Positions 9,586 to 21,203 of a DNA stretch of 64,000 nt are shown here, piece by piece; within the stretch, counting starts at the first letter, position 1; every line of letters begins with the position of its first letter. A model generated the notes under the pieces. That model had not been told where the DNA came from. It worked only from the letters and a program-made list of their open reading frames with translations, and searched no databases. Source of the stretch: Candidatus Bipolaricaulota bacterium (GTDB taxonomy: Bacteria > Bipolaricaulota > Bipolaricaulia > Bipolaricaulales > Bipolaricaulaceae); NCBI GenBank assembly GCA_025060415.1, contig JANXBT010000002.1, positions 372,001 to 436,000 of the forward strand. Direction: 5' to 3'. A program made the translations under genes and the position numbers.

Positions 9586-9834
9586 ATGCAGATCACGGGC
9601 GCGGAGTTCGTGCAGGCCATGAAGTACTTGGCGGCGGGGATTTGCATGGGGATCGGGGCCATCGGTCCGGCCCTGGGCGAGGGCCGCATCGGCGCCTCCG
9701 CCCTAGAGGGCATGGCCCGCCAACCGGAGATGGCCAACACCCTCCTCCGCAACATGATCATCGCCGACGCCATCGCCGAGACCACCGGCATCTACTCCCT
9801 CATCGTGGCCATCATGATCCTGTTCGTGGTGTGA
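9586..9834 (+). CDS. atpE: F-type ATP synthase subunit c with two-carboxylate (Na+-type) ion site
   Basis: 82-residue hairpin protein of the rotor ring. Helix 1 has GIGAIGPALGEG with P28 and E32; the polar loop is ARQPE; helix 2 has ADAIAETTGIYSL with E65, T66 and T67. E65 is the universal ion-binding carboxylate. E32 and T66 stand where Na+-type rings have Q32/E32 and S66/T66. The combination E32 plus E65 is the two-carboxylate site described for the Fusobacterium nucleatum Na+ ring. Na+ coupling here is therefore inferred from residues, not shown. ATG at 9586 follows AAGGAGGGGAGGA. Confidence 0.96.
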   Translation: MQITGAEFVQAMKYLAAGICMGIGAIGPALGEGRIGASALEGMARQPEMANTLLRNMIIADAIAETTGIYSLIVAIMILFVV

Positions 9835-9835
9835 T

Positions 9836-10351
9836 ATGGCGCTCGGCTGGGAAACGATCATCAGGAGCCTGAACTGGACCCTCATCTTCAACGTCGTCTC
9901 CTTCCTCCTTCTGGTGTTCGTGCTGCGGCGGATCCTTTTCCGGCCGGCCCTGCGCTGGCTGGAGGCCCGCCGGGCCGCGGAGGAGGCCCGCCTGAGCCGG
10001 GCCAAGGCCCTGGAGGCCCAGGCCGAGGAGCTGCGCCGGCGGGCGGAGGCGGAGCTGGCCCAGGCCAACCGGCTGGCCCGGGAGCTCGTGGCCCGCGCGG
10101 AGGCCGAGGCGCGGGCGATCGTGCGCCGGGCTCGCGAGGAAGCCCGGGAGGAGGCCCGCCGCATCCTGCAGGAGGCCGAGCGCGCCGCGGCCCGGGCCCA
10201 GGAGGAGGCCTTAGCCGAGCTGCGCCGGGCTTACGCGGAGCTCGTGGTCCTGGCCGCGGCCCAGGTCCTCGGCCGCGAGGTCCGCCCCGAGGACCACGAC
10301 CGCCTCCTGCAGGAGTTCCTCGCGCGGCTGGGGCCGGGCGCCCTCTCCTGA
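9836..10351 (+). CDS. atpF: F-type ATP synthase subunit b
   Basis: Peripheral stalk subunit of 171 residues. One N-terminal membrane helix (about residues 14-33, IFNVVSFLLLVFVLRRILF) is followed by a long charged coiled coil dominated by Ala, Glu and Arg. Its C-terminus would bind subunit delta. Only one b-type gene is present, so the stalk is probably a homodimer. It begins 1 bp after atpE and ends 3 bp before atpH. Confidence 0.93.
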   Translation: MALGWETIIRSLNWTLIFNVVSFLLLVFVLRRILFRPALRWLEARRAAEEARLSRAKALEAQAEELRRRAEAELAQANRLARELVARAEAEARAIVRRAREEAREEARRILQEAERAAARAQEEALAELRRAYAELVVLAAAQVLGREVRPEDHDRLLQEFLARLGPGALS

Positions 10352-10354
10352 GCC

Positions 10355-10888
10355 ATGCGGGAGGAGCCCCTGGCCGAGCGCTACGCCAAGGCCCTGTTGG
10401 CCGCAAGCCAGGAGGGCGGGGCCGCGGACCGCGTGGCCCAGGACCTCCTCTTCCTCCGCCGCCTCCAGGCGGAAGTCCCGGAGCTTCTCTCCTTCCTGGC
10501 CCACCCCCGCGTGGACCCCGCCGCCAAGGAGCGCCTCCTCCTCGCCCTGGACGCCGCCCTCCACCCCTACACCCTGAACCTCCTCCGGCTCCTGGTGCGG
10601 AGGGGGCGGGCGGGCCTCCTCCCCGCCCTCGTCCCCGCGTACTTCGCGGCCTGGGAGGGGCAGGGCGGCCCGGTCCACGTGGTGGTCCGCACCGCGCAGC
10701 CCCTCCCCCCCGAGGACCAGGCTAAACTTCGGGCCCGGCTCAAGGAGGCCCTCGGCCGCGAAGTGGCCCTGGAGGAGGAGGTGGCGCCCGAGCTGTTGGC
10801 GGGGGTGGAGCTCGTGATCGGCGGCAAGCGGTGGGACGCGTCGGTGCGGGGGCGGCTGGGCCGCCTGCGTCGGGCCCTGGGAGGTTGA
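10355..10888 (+). CDS. atpH: F-type ATP synthase subunit delta
   Basis: 177-residue OSCP/delta protein linking the top of F1 to the b stalk. N-terminal helical domain ([16 protein letters not shown]), then [16 protein letters not shown], and a C-terminal [19 protein letters not shown] that matches the family end motif. Length is normal. Intergenic gaps of 3 bp before and 1 bp after place it firmly in the operon. Confidence 0.93.
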   Translation: MREEPLAERYAKALLAASQEGGAADRVAQDLLFLRRLQAEVPELLSFLAHPRVDPAAKERLLLALDAALHPYTLNLLRLLVRRGRAGLLPALVPAYFAAWEGQGGPVHVVVRTAQPLPPEDQAKLRARLKEALGREVALEEEVAPELLAGVELVIGGKRWDASVRGRLGRLRRALGG

Positions 10889-10889
10889 C

Positions 10890-12395
10890 ATGCCCCGGTA
10901 CGACGAGATCGCGGCCGTCCTCAAAAGGCAGATCCAAAGCCTCGGGGCGGACCTAGAGATGGAGGAGGTGGGGGTGGTGGTGGAGGTGGGCGACGGCATC
11001 GCCCGCGTGTGGGGCCTGCGCTCCGCCATGGCCTCCGAGCTCCTCCTCTTCCCCGGCGACGTGTACGGTTTGGTCCTGGACCTCACCGAGGACTCGGTGG
11101 GCGTGGCCATCCTCGGCCCGGACGAGCACATCAAGGAGGGCGACGAAGTGCGCCGCACCGGGAGGGTCCTGGAGACCCCGGTGGGCCGGGGGTTTTTGGG
11201 CCGGGTGGTGGACCCCCTGGGCCGGCCCCTGGACGGCGGCCCCCCCATCGAGCCCGAGGGCTACCGCAAAACCGACGCCAAAGCCCCCGGCGTGATCATG
11301 CGCCAGCCCGTGAACACCCCCCTCCAGACCGGGATCAAGTGCATCGACGCCCTCACCCCCATCGGCCGGGGCCAGCGCGAGCTCATCATCGGCGACCGCC
11401 GCACCGGGAAGACCGCGATCGCCATCGACACCATCATCAACCAAAAGGGCCAGGGCGTGTACTGCATCTATGTGGCCATCGGCCAGAAGTCCTCCACCAT
11501 CGCAAAGGTGGTGGACGCCCTGCGGCGCCACGGGGCCATGGAGTACACGATCGTGGTGGCCGCCTCCGCCGAGGATCCCGCCCCGCTCCAGTACATCGCG
11601 CCCTACGCGGGCTGCGCCATGGGCGAGTACTTCCGGGACCGGGGTGAGGACGCCCTCATCGTCTACGACGATCTTTCCAAGCACGCGGTGGCCTACCGCC
11701 AGATCTCCCTGCTTTTGCGGCGGCCGCCGGGCCGCGAGGCCTACCCCGGCGACATCTTCTACCTCCACTCCCGCCTCCTGGAGCGGGCCGCGCGCCTGGC
11801 CGACGAGTACGGCGGCGGCTCCCTCACCGCCCTCCCCATCGTGGAGACCAAGGCCGGGGACATCACCGCCTACATCCCCACGAACCTCATCTCCATCACC
11901 GACGGCCAGATCTATCTCGAGGCTGACCTCTTCAACAAGGGGCAGCGGCCGGCCATGAACGTGGGGCTCTCGGTGTCCCGCGTGGGCGGCGCCGCCCAGA
12001 TCCCCGCCATGAAGGAGGTGGCCGGCCAGCTCCGCCTGGAGCTCGCCCAGTACCGGGACCTCGCGGCGTTCGCGGAGTTCGCCCAGGAACTGGACGAAGC
12101 CTCGCAGGCCCAGCTCGCCCGCGGCGCCCGCGTCATGGAGATCCTAAAACAGGACCAGTACGCGCCCATGCCCGTGGAGGAGCAGGTGGCCTCCCTCTAC
12201 GCCGCGGTGACCGGGCACCTGGACGACATCCCCGTGGAGGCCGTGCGCGCCTTTGAGAAGGGCTTTCTTGCCTACCTGCGCGAGCACCATGGCGAGGTCC
12301 TGGCCGAGCTCCGCCGGGAAAAGCGGCTTACGGAGCGGGTGCGCGCGGGGCTTGAGCAAGCCCTTTCTGAGTTCAAAAGGACTTTCCGCGCCTGA
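10890..12395 (+). CDS. atpA: F-type ATP synthase subunit alpha
   Basis: Non-catalytic nucleotide-binding subunit of F1, 501 residues, typical length. N-terminal beta barrel with [11 protein letters not shown], then Walker [10 protein letters not shown] near residues 168-176, the conserved [15 protein letters not shown] segment, and the C-terminal helical domain. The residues look intact throughout. It starts 1 bp after the atpH stop and ends 3 bp before atpG. Confidence 0.98.
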   Translation: MPRYDEIAAVLKRQIQSLGADLEMEEVGVVVEVGDGIARVWGLRSAMASELLLFPGDVYGLVLDLTEDSVGVAILGPDEHIKEGDEVRRTGRVLETPVGRGFLGRVVDPLGRPLDGGPPIEPEGYRKTDAKAPGVIMRQPVNTPLQTGIKCIDALTPIGRGQRELIIGDRRTGKTAIAIDTIINQKGQGVYCIYVAIGQKSSTIAKVVDALRRHGAMEYTIVVAASAEDPAPLQYIAPYAGCAMGEYFRDRGEDALIVYDDLSKHAVAYRQISLLLRRPPGREAYPGDIFYLHSRLLERAARLADEYGGGSLTALPIVETKAGDITAYIPTNLISITDGQIYLEADLFNKGQRPAMNVGLSVSRVGGAAQIPAMKEVAGQLRLELAQYRDLAAFAEFAQELDEASQAQLARGARVMEILKQDQYAPMPVEEQVASLYAAVTGHLDDIPVEAVRAFEKGFLAYLREHHGEVLAELRREKRLTERVRAGLEQALSEFKRTFRA

Positions 12396-12398
12396 CCC

Positions 12399-15329
<2,931 letters not shown>

Positions 15330-15333
<4 letters not shown>

Positions 15334-16484
15334 TTGATCCCCATTTTCTTCGTAGCGATCTTTTCGGGGAGCATATAGCGGATGGAATCCTCCGCGGTCA
15401 CGCCCCGGAGGGCCGCAAGGATGCAAACCAGTGCGTGGCCGATGGCCAAATGCGCGGTTTGGATGCGGGTGCTCGAGGGGCCCTCGGGCTTGGCGTTGCT
15501 TTTGATCACCACCTGCGCATATTTGCCCAAAGGCGTATCCAGGTTCTCCGTGATAGCCACGGTGAGGGCGCCCTTCTCCCGGGCCAGCCGCACCGCCTCG
15601 TAGACAAAACCCGTCCCGCCCGAGGCGGAAATTCCTATAAGCACGTCCTTCTCCGTAACCTGATCAGCGATGAATCGGGCCAAACCACCTTCCTCTTCGC
15701 CCGTCCCCTTGGCAAAGGAGACGGGAAGGGCTTGAGCCATGTTGTTGGTGAGGCAAAGGCAAGGGACCCCAGTCTCGTAGCACTGGCCGGCGATCTCCTC
15801 GGCCACCAAGGCCGAGGCCCCCGCGCCCGTGGTCACGATCCGACCCCCGTTCCTCACGCGTTCTTGGATCAACGCCAGCGCCCGAAGAAAACCCTCCTTG
15901 GCTGTGACCAGGGAGGAAAGAATCCCTTCAGCTTCTAAGCGCAGCGCTTTTTCGAACATCTCTTCCGGGGTGGCGCAACCGGTAAAGTCGTAGCCCACCA
16001 TGAACGGCCGGTTCACGTCGATCACTTGGCCCACGGAGTCGATGAGCACGCGCCCATTCCACTCGTGCTCCTCGAACTCCAGGGTCGTGCCTGGAAGGTC
16101 CCCAATTCGCAGGCTTTTTCCCGTGAGTTTGGCAATGAGGCTGGTTTTCCCGGAGTTGAAGATCCCGAGGATCACAATGCGGGAGCCTTCTGGGAAACGC
16201 CGTTCGATTTCGGCCGCCACCCAGGGCACGTTCTCCCCGGTGAGGAGGGACATCACGGGGAACTCCTGGCCAAGCTCCCTCTGCACCGTATGCACCCTGG
16301 CTTGGTCCACAAGATCCAGTTTGTTCCCCACGATCAACAGGGGAAGGTGCGCTCGCTCTACGGCCTCCAAGAACAGCTGCAGGGTGGGGACCTGGGGATC
16401 GTACAAGTTCACAAGGAGCACGGCTCCTGTGGCCCGGCACATTTCGAAGGGCGTGACCATCTTCTTAGTGACTCGCGTGCTCAT
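15330..16484 (-). CDS. circularly permuted GTPase fused to MurQ-like SIS domain
   Basis: 384-residue two-domain protein. Residues 1 to about 165 are a GTPase whose motifs occur in permuted order: G4 NKLD at 54-57, G5-like SLLTGENV at 79-86, G1 GIFNSGKTS at 107-115, G2 PGTT at 131-134, and G3-like DSVGQ at 149-153, as in YlqF/YqeH/RsgA. Residues from about 175 on form a SIS sugar-phosphate domain with TTGAGASALVAEEIAG, GISASGGTGFVYEAV and EGPSSTRIQTAHLAIGHAL; the last matches the MurQ/glucokinase-regulator pattern. No membrane segments. A role in sensing or handling a phospho-amino-sugar under GTP control is plausible but unproven. Strong ribosome-binding site GGGGGTGAG; own promoter upstream; overlaps the HAD gene by 4 bp. 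Confidence 0.85.
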
Positions 16485-16508
16485 TTCTCACCCCCAAGCA
16501 ACAAAGGG

Positions 16509-16538
16509 AGCATACGCCCTCGCCTCAAACCAGCCCAA
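16509..16538 (-). promoter_or_regulatory. putative promoter of GTPase-SIS / HAD operon
   Basis: Minus-strand TTGGGC and TATGCT are 18 bp apart, in the 104-bp gap between the adenosine-kinase-family gene and the GTPase-SIS gene. This suggests the two-gene unit is transcribed separately from its upstream neighbour. Confidence 0.4.
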
Positions 16539-16588
16539 GGGCAAATATCCTAAAGCCTTGAGACCTCGGCCGCGAAGCTTTTCAGGAT

Positions 16589-17074
16589 CTAGCCGAGTTT
16601 GTACCCGATCTTGCGCAGGAACTCCTTGCGCTCGGCCTGCTCCTTTTCGCCCTCGACCCCCTTGGTTTTCACCCCGTCGATGACCCCAAGGATCCCCCGC
16701 CCTTGCTCGGTCTCGGCCACGATCACCTCCACGGGGTTGGCCGTGGCGCAGAAGATACGGCACACCTCGGGAACCATTTTGATCGCGTTGAGGACATTGA
16801 TGGGATACATCCCCCGCATGAGGATGAGGAAGATATGGCCGCACCCAAGGTTCAGGGCGTTGTGCTTCGCGAGCTCGACGAGCTCGGGATCCGTCCCGGA
16901 CCAGCGCACCAGGGCGGGGCCCGAGGCTTCACAGAACGCCAAGCCGAACTTCGCGCCCGGCACAGCGTTGACCATGGCCTCGTGCAGGTCCTCCACGGTC
17001 TTGATGAAATGGGCCTGCCCAAGGATCAGGTTCACCTCCGCCGGCTTTTCGATCTTCACCACCTTGAGCTCCAT
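16589..17074 (-). CDS. adenosine-specific kinase family protein (COG1839/DUF355)
   Basis: 161-residue protein matching the adenosine-specific kinase family known mainly from archaea and some thermophilic bacteria. Conserved stretches include [70 protein letters not shown] and [10 protein letters not shown]. The structure is a compact alpha/beta trimer in studied members; kinase activity rests on limited data, so substrate is uncertain. It lies upstream of the GTPase-SIS/HAD pair in the same direction with a 104-bp gap. Confidence 0.88.
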   Translation of the reverse strand: MELKVVKIEKPAEVNLILGQAHFIKTVEDLHEAMVNAVPGAKFGLAFCEASGPALVRWSGTDPELVELAKHNALNLGCGHIFLILMRGMYPINVLNAIKMVPEVCRIFCATANPVEVIVAETEQGRGILGVIDGVKTKGVEGEKEQAERKEFLRKIGYKLG

Positions 17075-17093
17075 GGTCCCCCCTTTCCTCCGC

Positions 17094-17944
17094 TCAGCGC
17101 AGGTGATAGAGCAAGGCGGCTAGGGCAGCAAACACGCCCTCTAGGGCCATAAGCATAAGGGTCAAGCTGCGCTCGGGGAGGCCGCCGAGGAGTTTGAGCA
17201 AGGCCTGTCCCAACCCCACTGGGCCGTGCTCCGGGCAACGCAGTTTTCCCTCGGCCCCGAGGGCTCCGGCCCAACCCCGCGCGGGAAAGCGGTGTACGGC
17301 CTTGATCACGAGATCCAAAGCGCAGGGGGCAATGAAAACGACCCCGCAAACTCGTGGTTGCCCGCGACGCGGCTCGCCGCCAGGAGGGCGCCCACGGAGA
17401 GGGTGCCCCACGTCTCCCACGAAGATCCGCGCTGGGTAGCGCCGCACCCAGGCCGGCAAAGAGGATGGCCAAGGCGGTCGCAGACCCCACCTTCCAGGCC
17501 ACCGAGACGCGCCCAGCCATGGCCATAACCCCCCATCCCCCGCTCGGCACCATGGAAGCCCGCCAGCATGTTGACGGCGTTGGCCGCGCCCGTCACCCCT
17601 AAAGGTACAAGGAAAAGGGGATAGAAAATCCCGGGGTTGATCGGTCCCACAGAGGGCACGATAAGCCTCGCTTGCCTGGCGCGAACAGCCGCCCAGGGCA
17701 AGGCCGCGGGCACGGGAAGAAAGGCCTTCACTCCTTGACGCAAGTCCAAAAGGTCGTCGAGGATCCCCACGAGCCCGGTGAGGAGCACCGTCGCCAGGAC
17801 CGCAAGCAGGGCCACGCCGCCCATCTCCGGGACCTTAGGCTGGCCTGCCTTATGCGGGTCCTTCCCCATGATCCCTGCGCGCCGCGGTTTAGGAATGAGC
17901 GGCCCGGTGGCCAAAACGGAAACGCCGAGGAAAAACCATACGCC
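17094..17944 (-). pseudogene. broken GT4-family GlcNAc-1-phosphate transferase (archaeal GPT/MraY-like)
   Basis: No single frame is open, but pieces of one polyprenyl-phosphate GlcNAc-1-phosphate transferase lie in order across frames. A stop precedes the first helix (VWFFLGVSVLATGPLIPKP, about 17930). Then come AGIMGKDPHKAGQPKVPEMGG, GLVGILDDLLDLRQ and LGVTGAANAVNMLAGFHGAE in one frame, VAWKVGSATALAILFAGLG in the next (about 17470-17530), and RIFVGDVG (about 17420), ALDLVIKAVHRFPARGW and GGLPERSLTLMLMALEGVF in a third. The VPEMGG and NMLAGF motifs resemble archaeal and eukaryotic dolichol-linked enzymes. At least three frameshifts plus the early stop are needed. All domains remain, so the decay looks recent, unless the assembly has errors here. 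Confidence 0.8.
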
Positions 17945-18231
17945 TTACATGGCATCCAACCCTAGGCTACGCAGAAGGGAGACACAACGCCCCCGAAAAA
18001 CACGCGCCCAGGGTTGCCTGAGGCCTGGCCGTGACGATAGGGGGTAGCTCCGCAAGCCTAGGAGGTTTGATCCTCTAGGACTCCCGTCCGGCTGGGGCCG
18101 CACACCAGAGGCTCCCGACGACAGTGGAGAAGGCGTCATGGAGTGCGCCAAGACAGCCCAACTCCTGAGGGCGAAGTACCCCAAACGCTCGCTTCGTCCC
18201 TCTAAGGGGCTTCGACGCCGATCCCGGGGGA
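17945..18231. other. intergenic stretch between two glycan pseudogenes
   Basis: About 290 bp without a supportable gene. Short reading frames are present but none resembles a known family or has a ribosome-binding site. It contains a small imperfect hairpin around CCTAGGA...TCCTCTAGG near 18060-18085. I see no tRNA or insertion-sequence ends. Confidence 0.5.
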
Positions 18232-18602
18232 GGGGATTTTGGAGTGGCTCAGCGTGTCTCTGACGTGCGCCCCGGCTTGCTCAGGCAAGCGTTTTCGTGC
18301 GGCCCTCTTACTCCCGCGAGGGCGTTCCCCGAAGCATTCAAGAAGCCATGGCCATGGCCATGGCCATGACCCGGCCGGTAATCACCACGGATGCCCCCGG
18401 CTGCCGGGAGACGGTGATCCCAGGAGTGAACGGCTTTCTTGTTCCGCCGCGGGACGTGGAAGCCCTGGCTTCCGCCATGGAAAAGTTCATTCGCGAGCCA
18501 GAGCTCATCGAAAGGATGGGGAGGGAATCCCGGCGCTCGGCCGAGGAGCGCTCCGACGTCCGTAGGATCAGCCAAATCCTTCTTCGCGAAATGGGGCCTT
18601 GA
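18232..18602 (+). pseudogene. C-terminal remnant of a GT4-type glycosyltransferase (WbpH/CapM-like)
   Basis: The frame from about 18279 encodes VFVRPSYSREGVPRSIQEAM, ITTDAPGCRETVIPG, NGFLVPPRDVEALASAM and a closing helix. This is the UDP-sugar-binding C-terminal domain of family 4 glycosyltransferases used in O-antigen or capsule synthesis. An upstream in-frame TGA and a frameshift near 18270 separate it from a few more matching residues (QRVSDVRP, then LAQASVFV). The N-terminal acceptor domain, about 250 residues, is missing. The helix before RPVITTD contains four GCCATG units (18345-18368), giving EAMAMAMAMTRP where relatives have EAMAMARP. Non-functional remnant beside another broken glycan gene. 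Confidence 0.75.
18345..18368 (+). repeat. hexanucleotide microsatellite (GCCATG)4
   Basis: Four perfect tandem GCCATG units lie inside the glycosyltransferase remnant. They keep the frame and add Met-Ala pairs to a conserved helix, so this looks like slippage expansion after or during loss of function. Confidence 0.85.
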
Positions 18603-18770
18603 GGCAAGGGACCCGCAGGCCCAGAGAACGAGCAAGAAAAGCAGGGCCTGCGGTAGGGGCAGGGTGAGAAAGCCCAAAGGGAGTCGTCGAGAGCGCCTCC
18701 CTTCGAGGGCCGCGGGGAAGGAGGTCCGACTCGATGCCCCCCTTTTCGGACCGATGGGGAGGGTTTCGGT

Positions 18771-19289
18771 CTAGAGTTCGAAACCGAGCTTCAGGGCGGC
18801 GAGGTTTTCTTGCGCGGCGCGGCCGCGGCCTGCGGCCCGCACCAGCGGATCGAGCGGAAAAAGCCCGAGCTTGGCCAGGAACCCCAGAGCTGCCACGGGC
18901 GCAAGCCGCCCGGGATCGCCCGGCCGGCCCGCCGAAGCCCTTTGCACGAACGGACGGGCCTCCACGCGAAAGCCCGGGGGCACAGAATTTTTCGCGAGCG
19001 CGGCGTCCAACACCACCAAACCGCCCCGCTCCACCCAACCCATGGCCTCCGGGAACGCGCGCGGATGGAGGATCACCGCCACCTGGGCCTCTCGAAAGTA
19101 GGGGGAGAGGATGGGCTCCTCCGAGACGACGAGCTCGGAGTGAACGGGGGTCCCCATGACCTCCGCGCCGTAGGCGTAACGCAAGGCCACTTCTTTCCCT
19201 TCCTCGGCTAAGGCTTGGGCCAAGAGCCTTCCCGCGAAAACGATGCCCTGCCCGCCGATCCCGGAGATCCTGAGCCTAAGCTCCGCCAT
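18771..19289 (-). CDS. korC: 2-oxoacid:ferredoxin oxidoreductase gamma subunit
   Basis: 172-residue subunit of the CoA-dependent oxidoreductase that decarboxylates 2-oxoacids to acyl-CoA and reduces ferredoxin. The N-terminus RISGIGGQGIVFAGRLLAQAL is the family hallmark, followed by YGAEVMGTPVHSELVVSE. ATG at 19289 lies inside the 3' end of korB (14-bp overlap), indicating coupling. The C-terminal half is Arg/Gly/Pro-rich and less conserved. Typical size is 175-190 residues. Last gene of the operon. Confidence 0.93.
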   Translation of the reverse strand: MAELRLRISGIGGQGIVFAGRLLAQALAEEGKEVALRYAYGAEVMGTPVHSELVVSEEPILSPYFREAQVAVILHPRAFPEAMGWVERGGLVVLDAALAKNSVPPGFRVEARPFVQRASAGRPGDPGRLAPVAALGFLAKLGLFPLDPLVRAAGRGRAAQENLAALKLGFEL

Positions 19290-20067
19290 GGTTTTGCTCC
19301 TTGAGGGTCCGCAGGAGGCCGGGGCGGTGGCGCACCACATATTCGCCCACGGCGATCTCCTCGGGCCCGGCCTCCCCCACGGGCTTGCTTTGGGCCCGGA
19401 GCCACTTCATGGCCTCCACGGGGGCCATGGCCAACCTTCCGCCCACGCGGGCCGGGCACTGGCTCACCACCTCCACGAACCGGAATCCCTCCAGGGTCAG
19501 GGCCCGGGCGAGGGCCTTTTCCAGTTGCGGCAGATGCGCGGTGGTCCAGCGGGCCACGTAGTTGGCGCCCGCCGCGGCCACCACCTGGGCCACGTCCATG
19601 GGGTACTCCGGGTTCCCATAGGGCGTGGTGGAAGTGGGGAGGCCGTGGGGCGTGGTGGGACCCACCTGGCCCCCGGTCATGGCGTACACGAGGTTGTTGA
19701 CCATCACCACAAGGAGGTCGGCGTTGCGGCGGGCCGCGTGGAGGAGGTGGTTCCCCCCGATGCCGGCGATGTCGCCATCCCCGCCCACCACGATCACGCA
19801 AAGCTCCGGACGGCGCAGCTTAACGCCCAGGGCCGTGGGGATGGCCCGGCCGTGGGCCACATGGAGGCTATCGGCCAAAAAGTGGGGGCTGGGGATCCAG
19901 GCCGCGCAGCCGATCCCCGCCACGAACACGGTTTGCCTCAACGCAATCCCCGCTTGGGCGAGGGCCCGCAGGAGGGCCCCGGCCACGAGCCCATTCCCGC
20001 ACCCAGGGCAGAACACGGTGGGAAGCGCCTCGGGCCGCAAAAAGGCGTGCAGAGCGTGTCCCTTCAT
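19276..20067 (-). CDS. korB: 2-oxoacid:ferredoxin oxidoreductase beta subunit (thiamine diphosphate-binding)
   Basis: 263-residue catalytic subunit. CPGCGNGLVAGALL near residue 20 and GDGDIAGIGGNHLLHAARRN (GDG...NN thiamine diphosphate motif) near residue 90 are clear, followed by VVMVNNLVYAMTGGQ. The GIGCAAWIP stretch matches the OGOR class rather than pyruvate-specific POR. ATG at 20067 overlaps the korA stop (ATGA). No ferredoxin-like delta gene is adjacent, so electrons must pass to a free ferredoxin. 2-Oxoglutarate is the likeliest substrate, but branched-chain oxoacids cannot be excluded. Confidence 0.95.
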   Translation of the reverse strand: MKGHALHAFLRPEALPTVFCPGCGNGLVAGALLRALAQAGIALRQTVFVAGIGCAAWIPSPHFLADSLHVAHGRAIPTALGVKLRRPELCVIVVGGDGDIAGIGGNHLLHAARRNADLLVVMVNNLVYAMTGGQVGPTTPHGLPTSTTPYGNPEYPMDVAQVVAAAGANYVARWTTAHLPQLEKALARALTLEGFRFVEVVSQCPARVGGRLAMAPVEAMKWLRAQSKPVGEAGPEEIAVGEYVVRHRPGLLRTLKEQNHGGA

Positions 20068-21203
20068 CGCAGGATCTCCAAAATCCTCGCCGCGAGCTCC
20101 TCGGGGAAGATAGGGATCCCCCCGCCGACCTTGGGGAAGCGGAGGACGGGGCAACGGCCGGCGGCGATCCTCTCCACGTCCCACACGAGCTGGCCGAGGC
20201 TCAGCTCCGGCACGAGGACCGCGCGGGCCCGCTCCGCAAGGGCCCGGATGGGCTCCTCGGGTAGGGGCCAGAGGGTCTTGAGGACGACCACGCCCACCCG
20301 CACCCGGCCGGCGAGGATTTTCCGGGCCGCCAGGGCGCTGCGGGCCACCGAACCGTAGGCCACGACCCCCACCTCCGCCTCCTCCACGCCCACCGCCTCG
20401 TAGCGGAACAGCTCCTCCCGATTGAGCCAAATCTTCTGCCAAAGGCGCTCCACAAGCGCGCGGTGCACCTCAGGGTCGGAGGTCTGGCGCAGGCCCCAGG
20501 GGTCGTGGGTGGAGGCGGTCACGAGGAGGGCGTGGCCCTCGCCCAGGCGGGGCATGGCCGGGGGCAGGCGCGGATCCGGGGAGCCGAAGGGCGGCTCGTG
20601 GTCCCTGGGGCGCCGGCGTTCGGCGCGCTCCACCTCGCCCGGCACCCGCACGGTCTCCCAGGTGTGGGCCAAAAGCTCGTCGGAAAGGAGGACCACGGGG
20701 GTGCGCAGCCGTTCCGCAGTGTTCACGGCGAACACCGTGAGCTCGAAGCAATCCTGGACGGAGGAGGGGGCGAAGACCGGGAGGGCTTGGTCGCCGTGGC
20801 GTCCCCAGCGGGCCTGGAGGAGGTCGCCCTGGGCGGCCTTGGAGGCCTGGCCCGTGCCCGGGCCCACCCGCATCACGTCCACCACCAAAAGGGGCGTCTC
20901 CGTCATCACCGCGATCCCTAAGCCCTCCTGCATGAGGGAGAAGCCCGGGCCGCTGGTGGCCGTCATGGCCTTGGCATCGGCCCAGGAGGCCCCGATGAGC
21001 ATGAAGATCGCGGCGATCTCGTCCTCGGCCTGCAGGAAGACCCCGCCCCGCTTGGGGAGCTCGCGGGCCATGTGCTCCATGATCTCCGAGGAGGGGGTGA
21101 TGGGATAGCCCGCGTAGAAGTCCACGCCCGCGGCGAGGGCGCCCTCGGCCACGGCGATGTTGCCCGACCAGAGCCGGCGCTCAGGGCTCATCGAAGAGGC
21201 CAA
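20064..21203 (-). CDS. korA: 2-oxoacid:ferredoxin oxidoreductase alpha subunit
   Basis: 379-residue subunit with the pyrimidine-binding domain first (GYPITPSSEIMEHMARELP near residue 32, QAEDEIAAIFMLIGASWA, TATSGPGFSLMQEGLG) and the transketolase C-terminal domain after (GVVAYGSVARSALAA, LWPLPEEPIRAL, ELSLGQLVWDVERIA). Matches KorA. The start may be 21203 or the Met at 21191; neither has a strong ribosome-binding site because the gene overlaps the end of the upstream nuclease gene by 23 bp. Operon order pus10, nuclease, korA, korB, korC. Confidence 0.95.
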   Translation of the reverse strand: MASSMSPERRLWSGNIAVAEGALAAGVDFYAGYPITPSSEIMEHMARELPKRGGVFLQAEDEIAAIFMLIGASWADAKAMTATSGPGFSLMQEGLGIAVMTETPLLVVDVMRVGPGTGQASKAAQGDLLQARWGRHGDQALPVFAPSSVQDCFELTVFAVNTAERLRTPVVLLSDELLAHTWETVRVPGEVERAERRRPRDHEPPFGSPDPRLPPAMPRLGEGHALLVTASTHDPWGLRQTSDPEVHRALVERLWQKIWLNREELFRYEAVGVEEAEVGVVAYGSVARSALAARKILAGRVRVGVVVLKTLWPLPEEPIRALAERARAVLVPELSLGQLVWDVERIAAGRCPVLRFPKVGGGIPIFPEELAARILEILR

